This document shows positions 46,941 to 57,066 of a stretch of DNA of 64,000 nucleotides, one piece after another. Below the pieces are notes generated by a model that was not told the origin of the DNA, did not search any database, and was given only the letters and a program-made list of their open reading frames with translations. This stretch comes from Casuarina equisetifolia (Eukaryota > Streptophyta > Magnoliopsida > Fagales > Casuarinaceae), in contig CM052359.1 of the NCBI GenBank assembly GCA_028551475.1, positions 7,813,583 to 7,877,582 of the forward strand. The letters run 5' to 3'. A program made the translations under genes and the position numbers. The first letter of the stretch is position 1. Each line of letters begins with the position of its first letter.

Positions 46941-48673
46941 TTTTCGATGAAATTCTACATGTAAGTGTACATGTCGAACAAATAATATAATGATAAGTAT
47001 GAGTACTGTCCCATAGAGAATAATGTTTACCAAACTAACTAATTACTAATGGTGAATAGACTCTAGAGTTTATCTAGCAAATCAAGGTGATAAAACATGA
47101 ACTAAAGAACTAAATTAAACCTAAACTTGATTAACAAAATATGTTAGAGTTCCGATTTCACCTAATTACTAAATACAAATGTCAATCATCCATGTTAGCA
47201 AGATTAATTCTACTCATGTGATGGCAAAATTTTCTAATTTATTTACTATCCTATGTCTAGGTATAGCAAACTTACCTATCTCATTAACTCACTATATTTC
47301 TACCCATGAATTAAATGAACTAAGTGCATTAAAATTTGTAGATATTCTAATTTACACCTAAAACCACACAAATTATATGGTATATGTCTATCCATATTGA
47401 TCTATAGTTGCATATTATAATAAGCAACTACATTTCATCTTCTGTCAGTATCAAACATGCAAATCAAATTATTTAAATGATAACTAATCACCTAAAAGTA
47501 TTAAACTCCATAATATATAACTTCGCATTTATAAAATATCTCACAAAGCATAAATAATCATAATATTCCTACATCATAATTAAGTTACATTGTAACTCTA
47601 ACAAACTGAACTAAAACAACATATTTGTACAAATTATATCAATGCAAACATGTGAACAAAACATTCTATAAATTAAAAACATTAAAGTTGTCACCCAAAT
47701 GTCTTCAAATCACAAAAAGGTTGTACAAATCTGCACATCAAGGGGTAGAGGAAGTTCTGTATGAAAAACGGAACGAAAAGAGATGCATACGAGTTGGCAC
47801 GTGCTTACGCACGCGCCACTGTCCGCCGCCACGCGCCATCGCCATCCACCACCGGTCTTCACAAAAATTGCCAAGAAAGGTAGATCAGGACGCCTAGGTT
47901 GCAGATCTGTCAAGAGTTTACTCAAAATCGCAACAAAAAAGAGTAGATCTGGCAGAAAAGGCTTAGACAACGTTCGCACGTTCTTTGCTGGAAACCGCCA
48001 CAAAACCACTCAAATCTACTGTAGAAGGGCCGAAAATCGCTCTAGGACTGTAATTCTACTCTCTCCTCACCGGAAATCGCCTAAAGGTGGCCGGAAAAGA
48101 GGAAAATATGGCCGAAAATTGTTTGTCGGAATGGGTCGCCGGAGGAGACGAATGCAGACGGCGTTCTGGTCCGTTGTTGCGCAACCTTCCCGCGCCAGCG
48201 TTCGCTCCCCTGCCTCGGTTCGTCCGACAAAAGCCCTCTTCTCACCTTGTTCTCTCCGGTTTGGCACTTTATTCTCTCTACATGACAATTGCCCGATAAT
48301 TCAAATGCTCTCTTTTTTCACATTTTTCCTTTCCGAGGCCCATTATTTCTCCTCTCGACCAAAAGCCCACGCAACCTCTCTTCGACAAGCCTCTTTTTTG
48401 CTTTTCTCCACCAAAAGCCCACGCAGAATAGCCTTGTCTCAAAAGCCCAACCTTTTTCTTTTTCCTTTTATCTCATGTGAGTTCCACGTACACTTATTTT
48501 CTTTCTTTTCTCTCAACCTTTTGCTTCATTTATCTTTTTTTTGCCTATTTTGAATTTACTACATAAAATAAAAAAATATGCATAATTATAATGAATACAA
48601 ATATAATTTAATAAAAATATATTAAATTTTATCTAAAATATTAATAATAATTTTATAAAATATAAAGTTATCA
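46941..48673 (-). repeat. 5' LTR of the gag-only element
   Basis: Plus-strand reading begins TTTTCGATG (first TG lost) and ends AAGTTATCA. It includes a GC-rich stretch near 47790-48230 and a decayed version of the subterminal palindrome near 48652. Confidence 0.9.
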
Positions 48674-48678
48674 ACCTA

Positions 48679-48796
48679 ACATCTCTTCCACCATCCTCTT
48701 AATTTCTCTCTTTTGGACAAATGGATACCAATAAAGCCTCAAGTTAACTAGTGTATTCCCTAGCTGTAGAGGAATATGATGATTAAACTTATTGGT
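48679..48796 (-). pseudogene. Relic B RT N-terminal fragment
   Basis: The minus strand reads HHIPLQLGNTLVNLRLY, then FVQKREIKRMVEEM, matching the gypsy RT start (the 'VNxRPYRYPxxQKxEIExxVxEML' consensus). It is the outermost piece of relic B; the right limit coincides with the start of the copia-type LTR region. Confidence 0.8.
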
Positions 48797-49056
48797 TATA
48801 ATGGTCAATCAAAAAAGGGGGGTTAAATTAGTTAATGAGCTTTTAAGTCTATTAATTCAGTTTTTAAAACACACAAATGAACATCAACAAACAACAAATA
48901 CAAACACATATAGACATAGTAGTGGTTTAGCTCTCACATCTACGTCAACCATTTTTTACATTCAATCCAACTAATAGAAGTCTACTTTACTCACTAGTTA
49001 GGAGAAAATGTTTTCCCACAACATACAATCCTTCCAACAAGAATTATAATACAACG

Positions 49057-50686
49057 TGATAATTCTATTTTTATAGAGTTATTTTAATCATTTTAAATAA
49101 TATATAATAAGTGTTTTATAATTATATTTTTATTTTGTTATATTTAAGTATATTTTATTATATTTTATTATTTTATATAGCAAATCCAAAATATTCGAAA
49201 AGCAAAATAAATGAAGCAAAAGATTGAGAGAAAAAAAAAAGAAGTAAAAAAAGTAAGTGCAGCGCGTGGAAAAGAAAGGAGGAAAAGACAAAAAGAAAAA
49301 AAAAAAAGGGAATTATCGAGGGAGTCTTTTATCGTGTGAAACGGAGAGGAAAAGAGAGCTTTTGAGTGGGTTTTGGTCGAGTAGCAAATGGAAGAGAACG
49401 GCATGCAGGTTCTCCCTAGCTGAAAAATCAGAGCCCATGCACGACAACGATGGACTCTGAGAACGCGCAGTGGTTGGGCAAAAGCCGACTATTCTTACAT
49501 CTTTTTCCCAAAAAAAAAAAAAAAAAGAATGTTGTCGCCGTTTTCTAGCCATCTGAGTGTTTTTCCATGAGATTGGAGGTGATTTCAGCGAGGAGGAAAC
49601 AGATCTACCATATATGTATATTTCCTGACCTATTCTGTGCAGCTTCCAGAGGTGAAAGAGCAATTTTCGGCGAAGGATGGCAACCTCCTTTTGGATGCAA
49701 TTTTTTGGCAGATTAGCACGTTTTCTGAAAAATCTGCATGCTTTCTAGTTAGATCGGCACCCTGGCCGTCTTCTAGAGCAATTTCCAAAGGTATCTGTGT
49801 AAGGTGGTGGCAGCGCGTGGCGGCGTATGGTAGCGCGTGACAGCGTGTGGCGGTGGCATGTGGCGGCGCGTGTGACATGTTTTCTTCCTTTTTCAGCCAG
49901 CTCTTCATTTTCTCTAATGTGCATATTTGTCCAAACTTTCTCTAAATTGAAGACATTTTGGTAACAGCTTTCATATTTTTAATTTAAAAAATATTTTGTT
50001 CAATTTCTTGCACTATTTATGTTTATGTAAATATGATATTTTAGTTTATTATATCAGAGTTGCGATGGAACTTGATTATAATATATGATTGGTATGATTA
50101 TCATGTTTTGTGAAATGTTTTGTTTGTGTGAAATTATATTTTACTAAACTTAAATGATATGATTTGTATATTAAAGACGAAAAGGAAATGACATGTAGTT
50201 ACTTCATGTAACATACAACCATAGATTAATATAGATAGACATATACCATGTGGTTTATGTGGCTTTAGGTGTAAATTGAAATATTCACATATCTTAATAC
50301 ACTTAATTTATTTAATTCATGGATAAAAATACAATGAGTTAATGAGATAAATAGGTTTGTTATACCTAGACATAGGATAGTGAATAAATAAAGAAATTCT
50401 GTCATCATATAAAGAGAATTAATCTTATTAGCATAAATAATCAACATTTGTATCTAGTAGTTAGGTAAAATCAAATGCTCTAACATATTTCGTTAATCAA
50501 GTTTATGTTAAATTTAGTTAGTTAATCCATGTTTTACCATTTCAATTTGCTAGATAAACTTTAAGATTTATTCACCATTAGTAATTAGTTAGTTTAGTAA
50601 GCATCAGTTTCTGTGAGACAATACTTATATTTATCATTATATTACTTGTTTGACATGTACACTTGCATATAAAATTTCACCAAACA
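49057..50686 (+). mobile_element. Solo LTR of the TGATAAC family
   Basis: 1630 bp, TGATAATTC to CCAAACA, the same family and orientation as 30918-32543. Flanks CAACG (49052-49056) and TAATG (50687-50691) are identical if two C-to-T changes are allowed. A GC-rich minisatellite built on GGCGGCG/GCGTG lies at about 49805-49880. Confidence 0.88.
49805..49880 (+). repeat. GC-rich minisatellite within the solo LTR
   Basis: Successive GGTGGCAGCGCGTGGCGGCG-like units in otherwise AT-rich DNA. Related but differently sized patches occur in the other family members near 31625-31700 and 47800-47850. Confidence 0.6.
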
Positions 50687-51870
50687 TAATGTATGCTTTA
50701 ATACACACCAACAACAACTAAAGGTTTCTTAAACTTTTTATAAACTCAAGCAATTTCCTTAAGATATGGAAAATTATTAAGTTAAGAGCTTTCTAAAGAT
50801 AACAAATCAAGCCCTAATCACAAAACCCCTAAATGATAATAGAGTTAGGGATTCGGGTTTACAAATAAGTATATGTGCACAATAATATTTAGAATTTAAT
50901 CAGCACATATACAAGTAGGAATCTCAAACAATCTTGTAGAATAATAAAGTAGAAGAACTTCACCAAGATTTCTTAATTAGCTTGAGCTTCACAAGATTTT
51001 TCTTTCGCTTTTTTGTGTAGATTTTCGTTTCTCAACCACCAACTTCTTCATGCCACAATCAATTTTCTTTTCTCCCTTTATATAATATGAAGAATGCACC
51101 TTTTCCTCTTGAAAAATAACCGTTATGACTTCCTCTATTTTTCTTCATGTTAGAAAGAATTGATGACTCCTTGTTATGCTATTAAAGAGACAATATATGG
51201 GAGGTGAGTTGCTTCTTTGTTCTAATTTGAAAACTCTCTCGAAACACATCGTTTTGATTAGTTTCTCAAATTGAGTTTCACAAAGCTCATTAAAGTCATG
51301 GGTTAGGTTTCTAGATTTCACCAAATTTCTGTAATTTTTTTTTAATTTTGAAGCAAATCTTCGTGGATATTTCACAAATCAATAAATTTCCTTCCTGTTT
51401 AACAAACCTTCATGATTTTAGCTTTTGAAATACTTTAATCTTATCCAAATTTCTTTTTCAATCAAACCAAGTCATGGGTTGCGAAAAAAACTGTGGGTTA
51501 TGCTTGATTTAATCTTCTCTGAGTAATGGGTTACAGATTTTAGTTCACAAATCTTTTCTCCTCTTTGATACCTTTAGAATGATGTATCTTTTGCCATCAT
51601 TGGAGCTTTCATCGGATACGAATCTCAGAGGCGTTTGTAAACAATGTTGAGTAGGTGTTTGCTAGGTCGTGTAGGTCTCTAGCAAAGAAGGCTGGGTCAT
51701 GCCCTCATGGGTGGTAACATGCTTCTGGATTGCAGGTCGCGACGCCTTTTAGGTCACGGGCTTGCGTTGATCTAGGTAGCACCTAAATGGTTCAAGTAAG
51801 AAAAAAGTTGACAGATGAACCAATGGTTCAACTCCATGGGAATACCTTCAATTTCAAAAAGGATTAGTAA

Positions 51871-52889
51871 AGCCTATTGATTTTTAACATTTGAATCATG
51901 ATATGAAATGAGTTCAATAAAACAAGCATAACATCAATAAAATTTATAATTATAAAAGAATTAAAGTAAAAAAAAAAAAAGGAGTTTTCATAACAATCTA
52001 TAAAACAATTGAGATGCACTTATGTAGGAATGTGACTCCAATTACCCAATTACCCTTCCTAATCACTCTACTTGTGACATAGAACAACAATTAATCAAAG
52101 GGAAAATAGTCATTTACCATGTAGGAGCAAAAGCAACTTTGGAAAATCACAAGATTTTTCACCCAAAATTCCTCCCAAATCATGTATGCAAAAAGAAAAC
52201 CTTTTGAAGCGCTAGAGATGAGAAAAGAAAAGAAAAAGTTGTTTGCCCTTTTTTTTTTTTTTCCTTTTTACACACGGGATCACAAAGCCTTAAACCTTTT
52301 TTTTTTTTTTCCTTTTTGTAAAAACGGTGCATTTCACCTAATAATGCACACCCTTTTTCTTTTCCACTTCAAATGATGAGTTTCACCTATTTTAAAATCA
52401 TTACACGCTTCCTTATACAAACGCATGCCGCATCATCAATTAGGGGTTAAATTACGTGCAAAATACGACTTTTTTCAAACTCTTTCTAGGTTTGAAAAAT
52501 CAATCACGAGCAACTATCCATCTTTAATTTGTGTCAAATATATATATTCAAATCATTTCCATTCCTATCTAGCACAAAATATACCAATAAATAATACATG
52601 ATATTGACTTAATAATTCACAAACCATTTATACATAGTCACAATCTACGATGCCCAATGATGCACCCGATATGCAATTAGTAGTACACAACCAAATATAA
52701 TTCTTGAACATTATAACAATCAAGTATATATATAAAAAACTTTTAATACATTTGATCACCATATCAATTGTTTATATTCAAAACCAATCTTTGAAAACTT
52801 TCATAAAGACCTTGGGTTTAAAAATATTTATAGATAAATATAGCTTTTTGAATATTGTCAGCATCAAAATATATTCAACAACTTAGTCA
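51871..52889. other. No gene recognised; poly(T) tracts
   Basis: AT-rich DNA with two long T-runs followed by CCTTTTT (about 52245 and 52300), which look like a small local duplication. No coding motif. Confidence 0.45.
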
Positions 52890-53429
52890 TCCTCTGCACT
52901 AGGCCCACAAAAGACCCATCTTCATAGATCACCCTTAGCAAAACAAAGTCCCGTTTTGAGAAGTGGGAGAACATGAAATGCAATACCTGACTACGTGTCC
53001 AAGTATAGTAGGTTGGATAATTAGTCCTATTTGAATACAAAGATATTGTTGATTCATAAACCCAACAATTGGATCCTTGAGAACAATATAAATAGGAAGC
53101 TTGTGGGGGACGTGGGATTCATTGAGAACATCGTATTGTTTTGCTCTAGAGAGCTATACTGCAGAGATTGCAGTGTGTATGGGACTATGTTTACCAAATA
53201 GAAAAGCTAGAGGAAAAACTTCCTCCGGTTGATGGATGTAGCTTCCTGGACCAGATCAACTTAAACTTTGGTGTTCTTGTGTATTTTTTCCTGTGTTGGA
53301 ATTTGCAATCCTTCAACTAGCAACTCTGTGTACTTTTATATAGTGATATTTATGTGGAATTATATTGATTTCAGTACTCAGTGCTCGTTTTGACATTTAG
53401 ATTACACCCAAAATCCTATGGTTTGGACA
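52890..53429 (+). repeat. 5' LTR of gypsy relic D (left limit uncertain)
   Basis: It ends GGTTTGGACA at 53429, next to the primer site. No second LTR copy is in the window, so the start is only estimated. TATAAATA lies at 53087-53094. Confidence 0.6.
53087..53094 (+). promoter_or_regulatory. TATA box in LTR of relic D
   Basis: TATAAATAGG in a position about 340 bp before the LTR end, suitable for the LTR promoter. Confidence 0.55.
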
Positions 53430-53431
53430 AT

Positions 53432-53443
53432 TGGTATTAGAAC
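53432..53443 (+). other. Primer-binding site of relic D (initiator-Met type)
   Basis: TGGTATTAGAAC lies two bases after the LTR end, two mismatches from TGGTATCAGAGC. Confidence 0.78.
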
Positions 53444-53486
53444 AGTGAAATCTTGGCAAGGGGAAGGGTGGAATCTGCTATCTAAA

Positions 53487-54235
53487 CTAGAAACCAAGCC
53501 ATAGTTGAATCTGCTAGGACGTTGGAGGAATGTGTACAAGATCTGGAACAAAGGATTCTCAAACATATAGGGAAATCCAAAAAATCTGTAAGAGAAAATC
53601 AACAATTAAGAGAAGAAAATCAAATTTGGGGAGAAAAAACTAGAAAATTGAGGAACAATTTTGTAACCGCATCACCGGTCCATTCGAATGTTCCGATGGA
53701 GGGAAATAACCAGCAAGACGTAGCATGAAAATATTGGGCTTTGGTTAGTTCTTTGAGTGGAAGGAAAATCATGGACTTTCAGGCTCATCAACCCAATCCC
53801 CGATTGGAGGATGTAGACTGGCCTACTTGGGGACAAGTTGACACCACCGAAAGCAATCGGAGCCTGAATAAATGGAGCAAAGTGATGAATGGCATTGGGA
53901 GAATCGAGGACGTGATGCAAATTTTCGTGAATCCGACGGGGAAGACGACCAATGGCATCGATCCGGGAGAGTGCTAAGGGCTGATGACTACAATGGTGGG
54001 GCTCCCAGTCGCTGACGACCACCACGCAAGGCCGGGTCACATTGGTCTAACCACCACCAAATGGAGGATCGGGGACATGGTGGTCCTTCTCGTAATACCC
54101 ATTTTCCTAAATGGATTTTTCCTAAGCTTAATGGAGTAGACCCAAGGATTGGACTATGAAGTGTGAAAAAATATTTAAATTTAACCCAATGAGTAATTTA
54201 GACAAAGTTCATTATGCCACAGTTATAGGATTCTA
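53487..54235 (+). pseudogene. Relic D gag, N-terminal part
   Basis: It opens with an ESARTLEECVQDLEQRI helix-rich start, typical of plant gypsy gag, with heptad-like spacing. Frames change near 53728 and 53977. Near 54100-54180 it reads FPKWIFPKLNGVDPR, then a stop-containing K-YLNLTQ block, the conserved gypsy gag core. It ends at about 54235 at the insertion junction. Confidence 0.8.
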
Positions 54236-54882
54236 AACACCTTGATCTCTATTTTTCTAATTTCTAATATTTGGCTAATTTGTAACAGATCAGGTAAATA
54301 CAATAATAACAAAATTTAAAGCAGGATTAAATCAACAAGTATAAGCAAAATATAAAGCATGCACAACAACTATTTAAGTGGTTAAGCCAAGAATATAAGC
54401 ATATATCCACGGTTCCCTCACCAAACCAATTAAATCTGTTCCACTTCCACGCAATGCGATTACAAGAGAGTCCCTTTCTCTTGGTCATTCTTCCGAATCC
54501 CTTTACCCAGGGGGATTGAATCAAGAGTTTATGCAATTTTCAACATATAATAAGCAACCTACGAGATCAATGTGTCTCACAATAGTAACATAAAAACAAG
54601 AGCACAATTTTGCTGCTTTAGCTCTAAGAATACAACAATCAACAATAGTGGAAGCAGGAATATATGAGCAGAATATTAAAATAGTAAATCAGAGAAGTAA
54701 AAGAATTCTCTTGAATGTGGACCGATTCCCGTGGTCTGTGTCTTTCTCTGTGTCCTCCATCTTCTGTTGAAGACTTCATGCAGTGATCTACTTGAAACAG
54801 TAGCAAGTTGAGCTTTCCCGTTGGGAGGGGGACCAAGTCCATAAGGAAGAGAAGAAACCACATCAAAGTAGGCAAGACCCAA

Positions 54883-54895
54883 GGCTCTGATACCA
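54883..54895 (-). other. Primer-binding site (perfect initiator-Met type)
   Basis: Reverse complement TGGTATCAGAGCC, abutting TGTTAGAACG at 54896. Confidence 0.85.
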
Positions 54896-55137
54896 TGTTA
54901 GAACGTAAGCCCATGAGAAAACCTTGAATAAGGCAGTTTTAGAGGGCCCAACACACTTTAATAAGGTGCAGTTTACCCAGGTGCCTTACCGATGTGGGAT
55001 TGGCTCACTAACAACTACTAATCTTAATTCCATCTTCCGTTGTTCAATTTTTGCTCTAACTTAATAACATTTATTTCTCCACAAACCCTCTACTTCCACT
55101 TTCTTCATTTATGGAAAGAGATACGAAGTAGTCAACT

Positions 55138-55415
55138 TGTAAGGAACGACCACCAACGTGAAGGTGTCCCTTCGGCCCGTTGACACCAAGTAGCCCTTTC
55201 CTTATGTCACCCTCTCCGTGATTCTGATACTAAATGTAAGGAACAATCACCATTGAATCAAAAGGCCTAATTATCTTTAAATACTTTTATCAAACCATTG
55301 AGCCGAAAAGGCTCTAATACTAAATGTAAGGAATGTCAACATGTTTAGGCCTGTTGATATGTTCCAATTACCTTTGAATACCTTCACCAAACCACCACGA
55401 TCCAAGTCTCAATTC
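55138..55415 (-). repeat. Diverged tandem repeat carrying primer-site/LTR junctions
   Basis: TGTAAGGAA starts at 55138, 55235 and 55325 (spacings 97 and 90). The last two are preceded by ATTCTGATACTAAA and GGCTCTAATACTAAA, decayed Met-initiator primer sites in minus orientation. The second and third units share AGGCCT and a TTTATCAAACCA/CTTCACCAAACCA block. Confidence 0.65.
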
Positions 55416-56329
55416 CCAATTGTGACAATGCTCATAACGACCCAGGTTCCAATCCTAGGTTGTAACACTATTTTCTCTCTCCATCTTCATAGTCTTTTTT
55501 GAAAGCCACACAGATTTTCGACCGAATTTCCTCTTCTCGGCTTCGTCTTCTTTCTTTCCAAGAGATTTCCGCAAATCAAGCACAATCTCTTGGGCCCCTG
55601 ACATCCTTCCTGTATAGACTTTATCGGCTTGCCACTTTCTTCAAGATTTGGCCCTTATTTCACATGAATCGGAATGTTTGGAGCTCAGAAATTTTGGAAC
55701 CATAAATATGTTCTTCCCCCGTCAAGCCTTCGAGCTTCTGTCACATGAAGGATAAAAAACACAGTGATGTGGGTCATCTCCAGTGGGCCCATTAGCCTCT
55801 TTGTAGGCCGCACTTTCCGGTCATTTACTCAACAGGTTGTGGGTTTTTGCTTCATGGATCGCAAGTCATGAGCTTGGGCTTTAAGATTGGACCAAGTCTG
55901 CTTGTTTTCAAGGGTCACGAACTTCTTGGGCCAAGTCTTCACGGGTTATGCCTTGCCCCATTGGTCATGCCTTCACGGGTTGCACCTTGCTCCACGGGTC
56001 ACACGCTTCAGCTGCATGTCCTCACGTTTGTTCTCGGCTTGGAATCAAGTCTAGGTCTGCGTGAACTGGAAAAGTAACTACATGGGCTGGGGTTGTTTCT
56101 TTTGGACTCTAGCCTGCGTTTTCGAAGTCCTCAAAGGCTCATTAACCAAAAATATAAAATATTTTTCCAAAATACTTGTTGAGAAAAATATATGCTTACA
56201 TTAATTGTGATTTCAATTAAAAACTCAAAAACATTCTTTTAAATCTTTTGATATATTGAGCTCCTATTCATATTAAAAGAAAAAAAAATGTTTTTATCTT
56301 ACATCAAAATATTATCATTTATCCTTATT

Positions 56330-56626
56330 TCAACAACAATTTATTTGGAGGACAAGATTGATGGTTTGCTTCAGGCCTTTCAATTAACAAATGATTTAGT
56401 TCCATGGCCCCAATTTGTGGAGATGATAAGAAGCAGGTTTCATTTTAGCAAACATAATATAATTGGAGAGTTTCACGGTCTACATCAACTTAGTATAGTT
56501 TTTGAATATGAAGATCAATTTGAGCAGTTGAAGCCTTGGGTTTTAGGATGGATTATGGGGCTTTAGAGAATTATTTCATTGGTGCATTTTTTTAAGACCT
56601 TCATGAGGAAATACGGAAAGGGTTTT
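56330..56626 (+). pseudogene. Relic D gag, middle part
   Basis: The plus strand reads YLEDKIDGLLQAFQLTND, VPWPQFVEMIRSRFHFSKHN and EFHGLHQLxxVFEYEDQFEQL, clear gypsy gag. It then goes out of frame into a GAFF and LHEEIRKG-like block up to the GTTTT at 56622-56626 where gypsy C is inserted. Confidence 0.85.
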
Positions 56627-57050
56627 TGTTATGTGCAAGTATTGTGGATCTTTTCACCAGGGTTGGTTGCAACACAAAGTTACAAGACAAAGGTTGGAAA
56701 AGGTTTTTTTTCCCTATTTTGACGGGATTTTGGGTTCAACAAAGCCTTTCATTTCAAATAGCAACGCTCATGATTACATGTGGTTGGTGATTGCAAAAGA
56801 TAAACAAAATACAACATGGTCCTTTCTCTTATACTCAACACATTACCTTAACTATTGGCATAAGGAGTCTGACTAACATGCCCTACAACCATCACCTATA
56901 GACGTGGGCTCATAAAAGAGTCACACTCTTCTAACCCATGCACCATTAATACCTTCAACTACCCACATTACATATCATGCATGGGTCAGTATTCTGTTGA
57001 AATCTTTAAAACCCCCTACATGACTATGACATGCAGGTCAAAACCTAACA
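56627..57050 (-). repeat. 3' LTR of gypsy C
   Basis: 424 bp; plus-strand TGTTATG to CCTAACA, partner of 61521-61951 (for example shared CCATCACCTATAGA and CATGCACCATT blocks). Confidence 0.92.
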
Positions 57051-57066
57051 TAGCATTCCCTTACAG
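57051..57066 (-). other. Polypurine tract of gypsy C
   Basis: Minus strand GTAAGGGAATGCTA before TGTTAGG; weak but in the right place. Confidence 0.5.

Larger units (their letters stand above)
41642..48673 (-). mobile_element. Gag-only Athila/Tat-like LTR element
   Basis: 7032 bp with LTRs of 1665 and 1733 bp. Flanks GCCTA (41637-41641) and ACCTA (48674-48678) match at four of five bases. The TGGCGCC-type primer site and the GTTTGGGGGTGT polypurine tract are hallmarks of Athila/Tat gypsy elements. Only a broken gag (45300-46795) is present; protease, RT and integrase are missing and 2 kb of noncoding DNA follows gag. Gag-carrying, pol-less elements of this kind are known in plants and rely on relatives for pol. 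Confidence 0.92.
30430..48796 (-). mobile_element. Gypsy relic B, split by three insertions
   Basis: Four minus-strand pol pieces (48796-48679, 41641-41501, 33637-32549, 30912-30430) give RT start, RT continuation, RT/RNase H and integrase in the correct order when the insertions are set aside. Two insertions have exact target-site duplications and one has a 4/5 match, so continuity is firm. LTRs, gag and protease of relic B are not recognised. It is the oldest element of this nest and has stops throughout. Confidence 0.88.
48797..51870 (-). repeat. Degraded copia-type LTR region
   Basis: It resembles the copia-2 LTR in layout: a GTCAATCAAAAAAGGGGGG block near the left end, then CTCACATC..CGTC and AATCCAACTAATAGAAGTC segments, and a GGTCATG/GGTCACGGG-rich part near 51690-51770. 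No internal region, primer site or clear termini were found, so it may be a solo or truncated LTR. Orientation is inferred from copia-2; both limits are approximate. A solo LTR of the TGATAAC family is inserted at 49057-50686. Confidence 0.5.
54236..56329 (-). mobile_element. Rearranged minus-strand LTR segment inside relic D gag
   Basis: About 2.1 kb separates two adjoining gag pieces. A perfect 13-base initiator-Met primer site, GGCTCTGATACCA on the plus strand at 54883-54895, is followed directly by TGTTAGAACG, a likely 5' LTR start of a minus-strand element. Two more primer-site/LTR-like junctions follow at 55221 and 55309. The stretch 55700-56080 is rich in GGTCAC/GGGTCACG like copia LTRs here. 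Neither a matching left LTR nor a target-site duplication was found. Confidence 0.55.

Noticed and set aside
53672..54040. 122-codon minus-strand ORF
   Set aside because: Shadow of relic D gag, which is supported on the plus strand by the primer site and the gag core.
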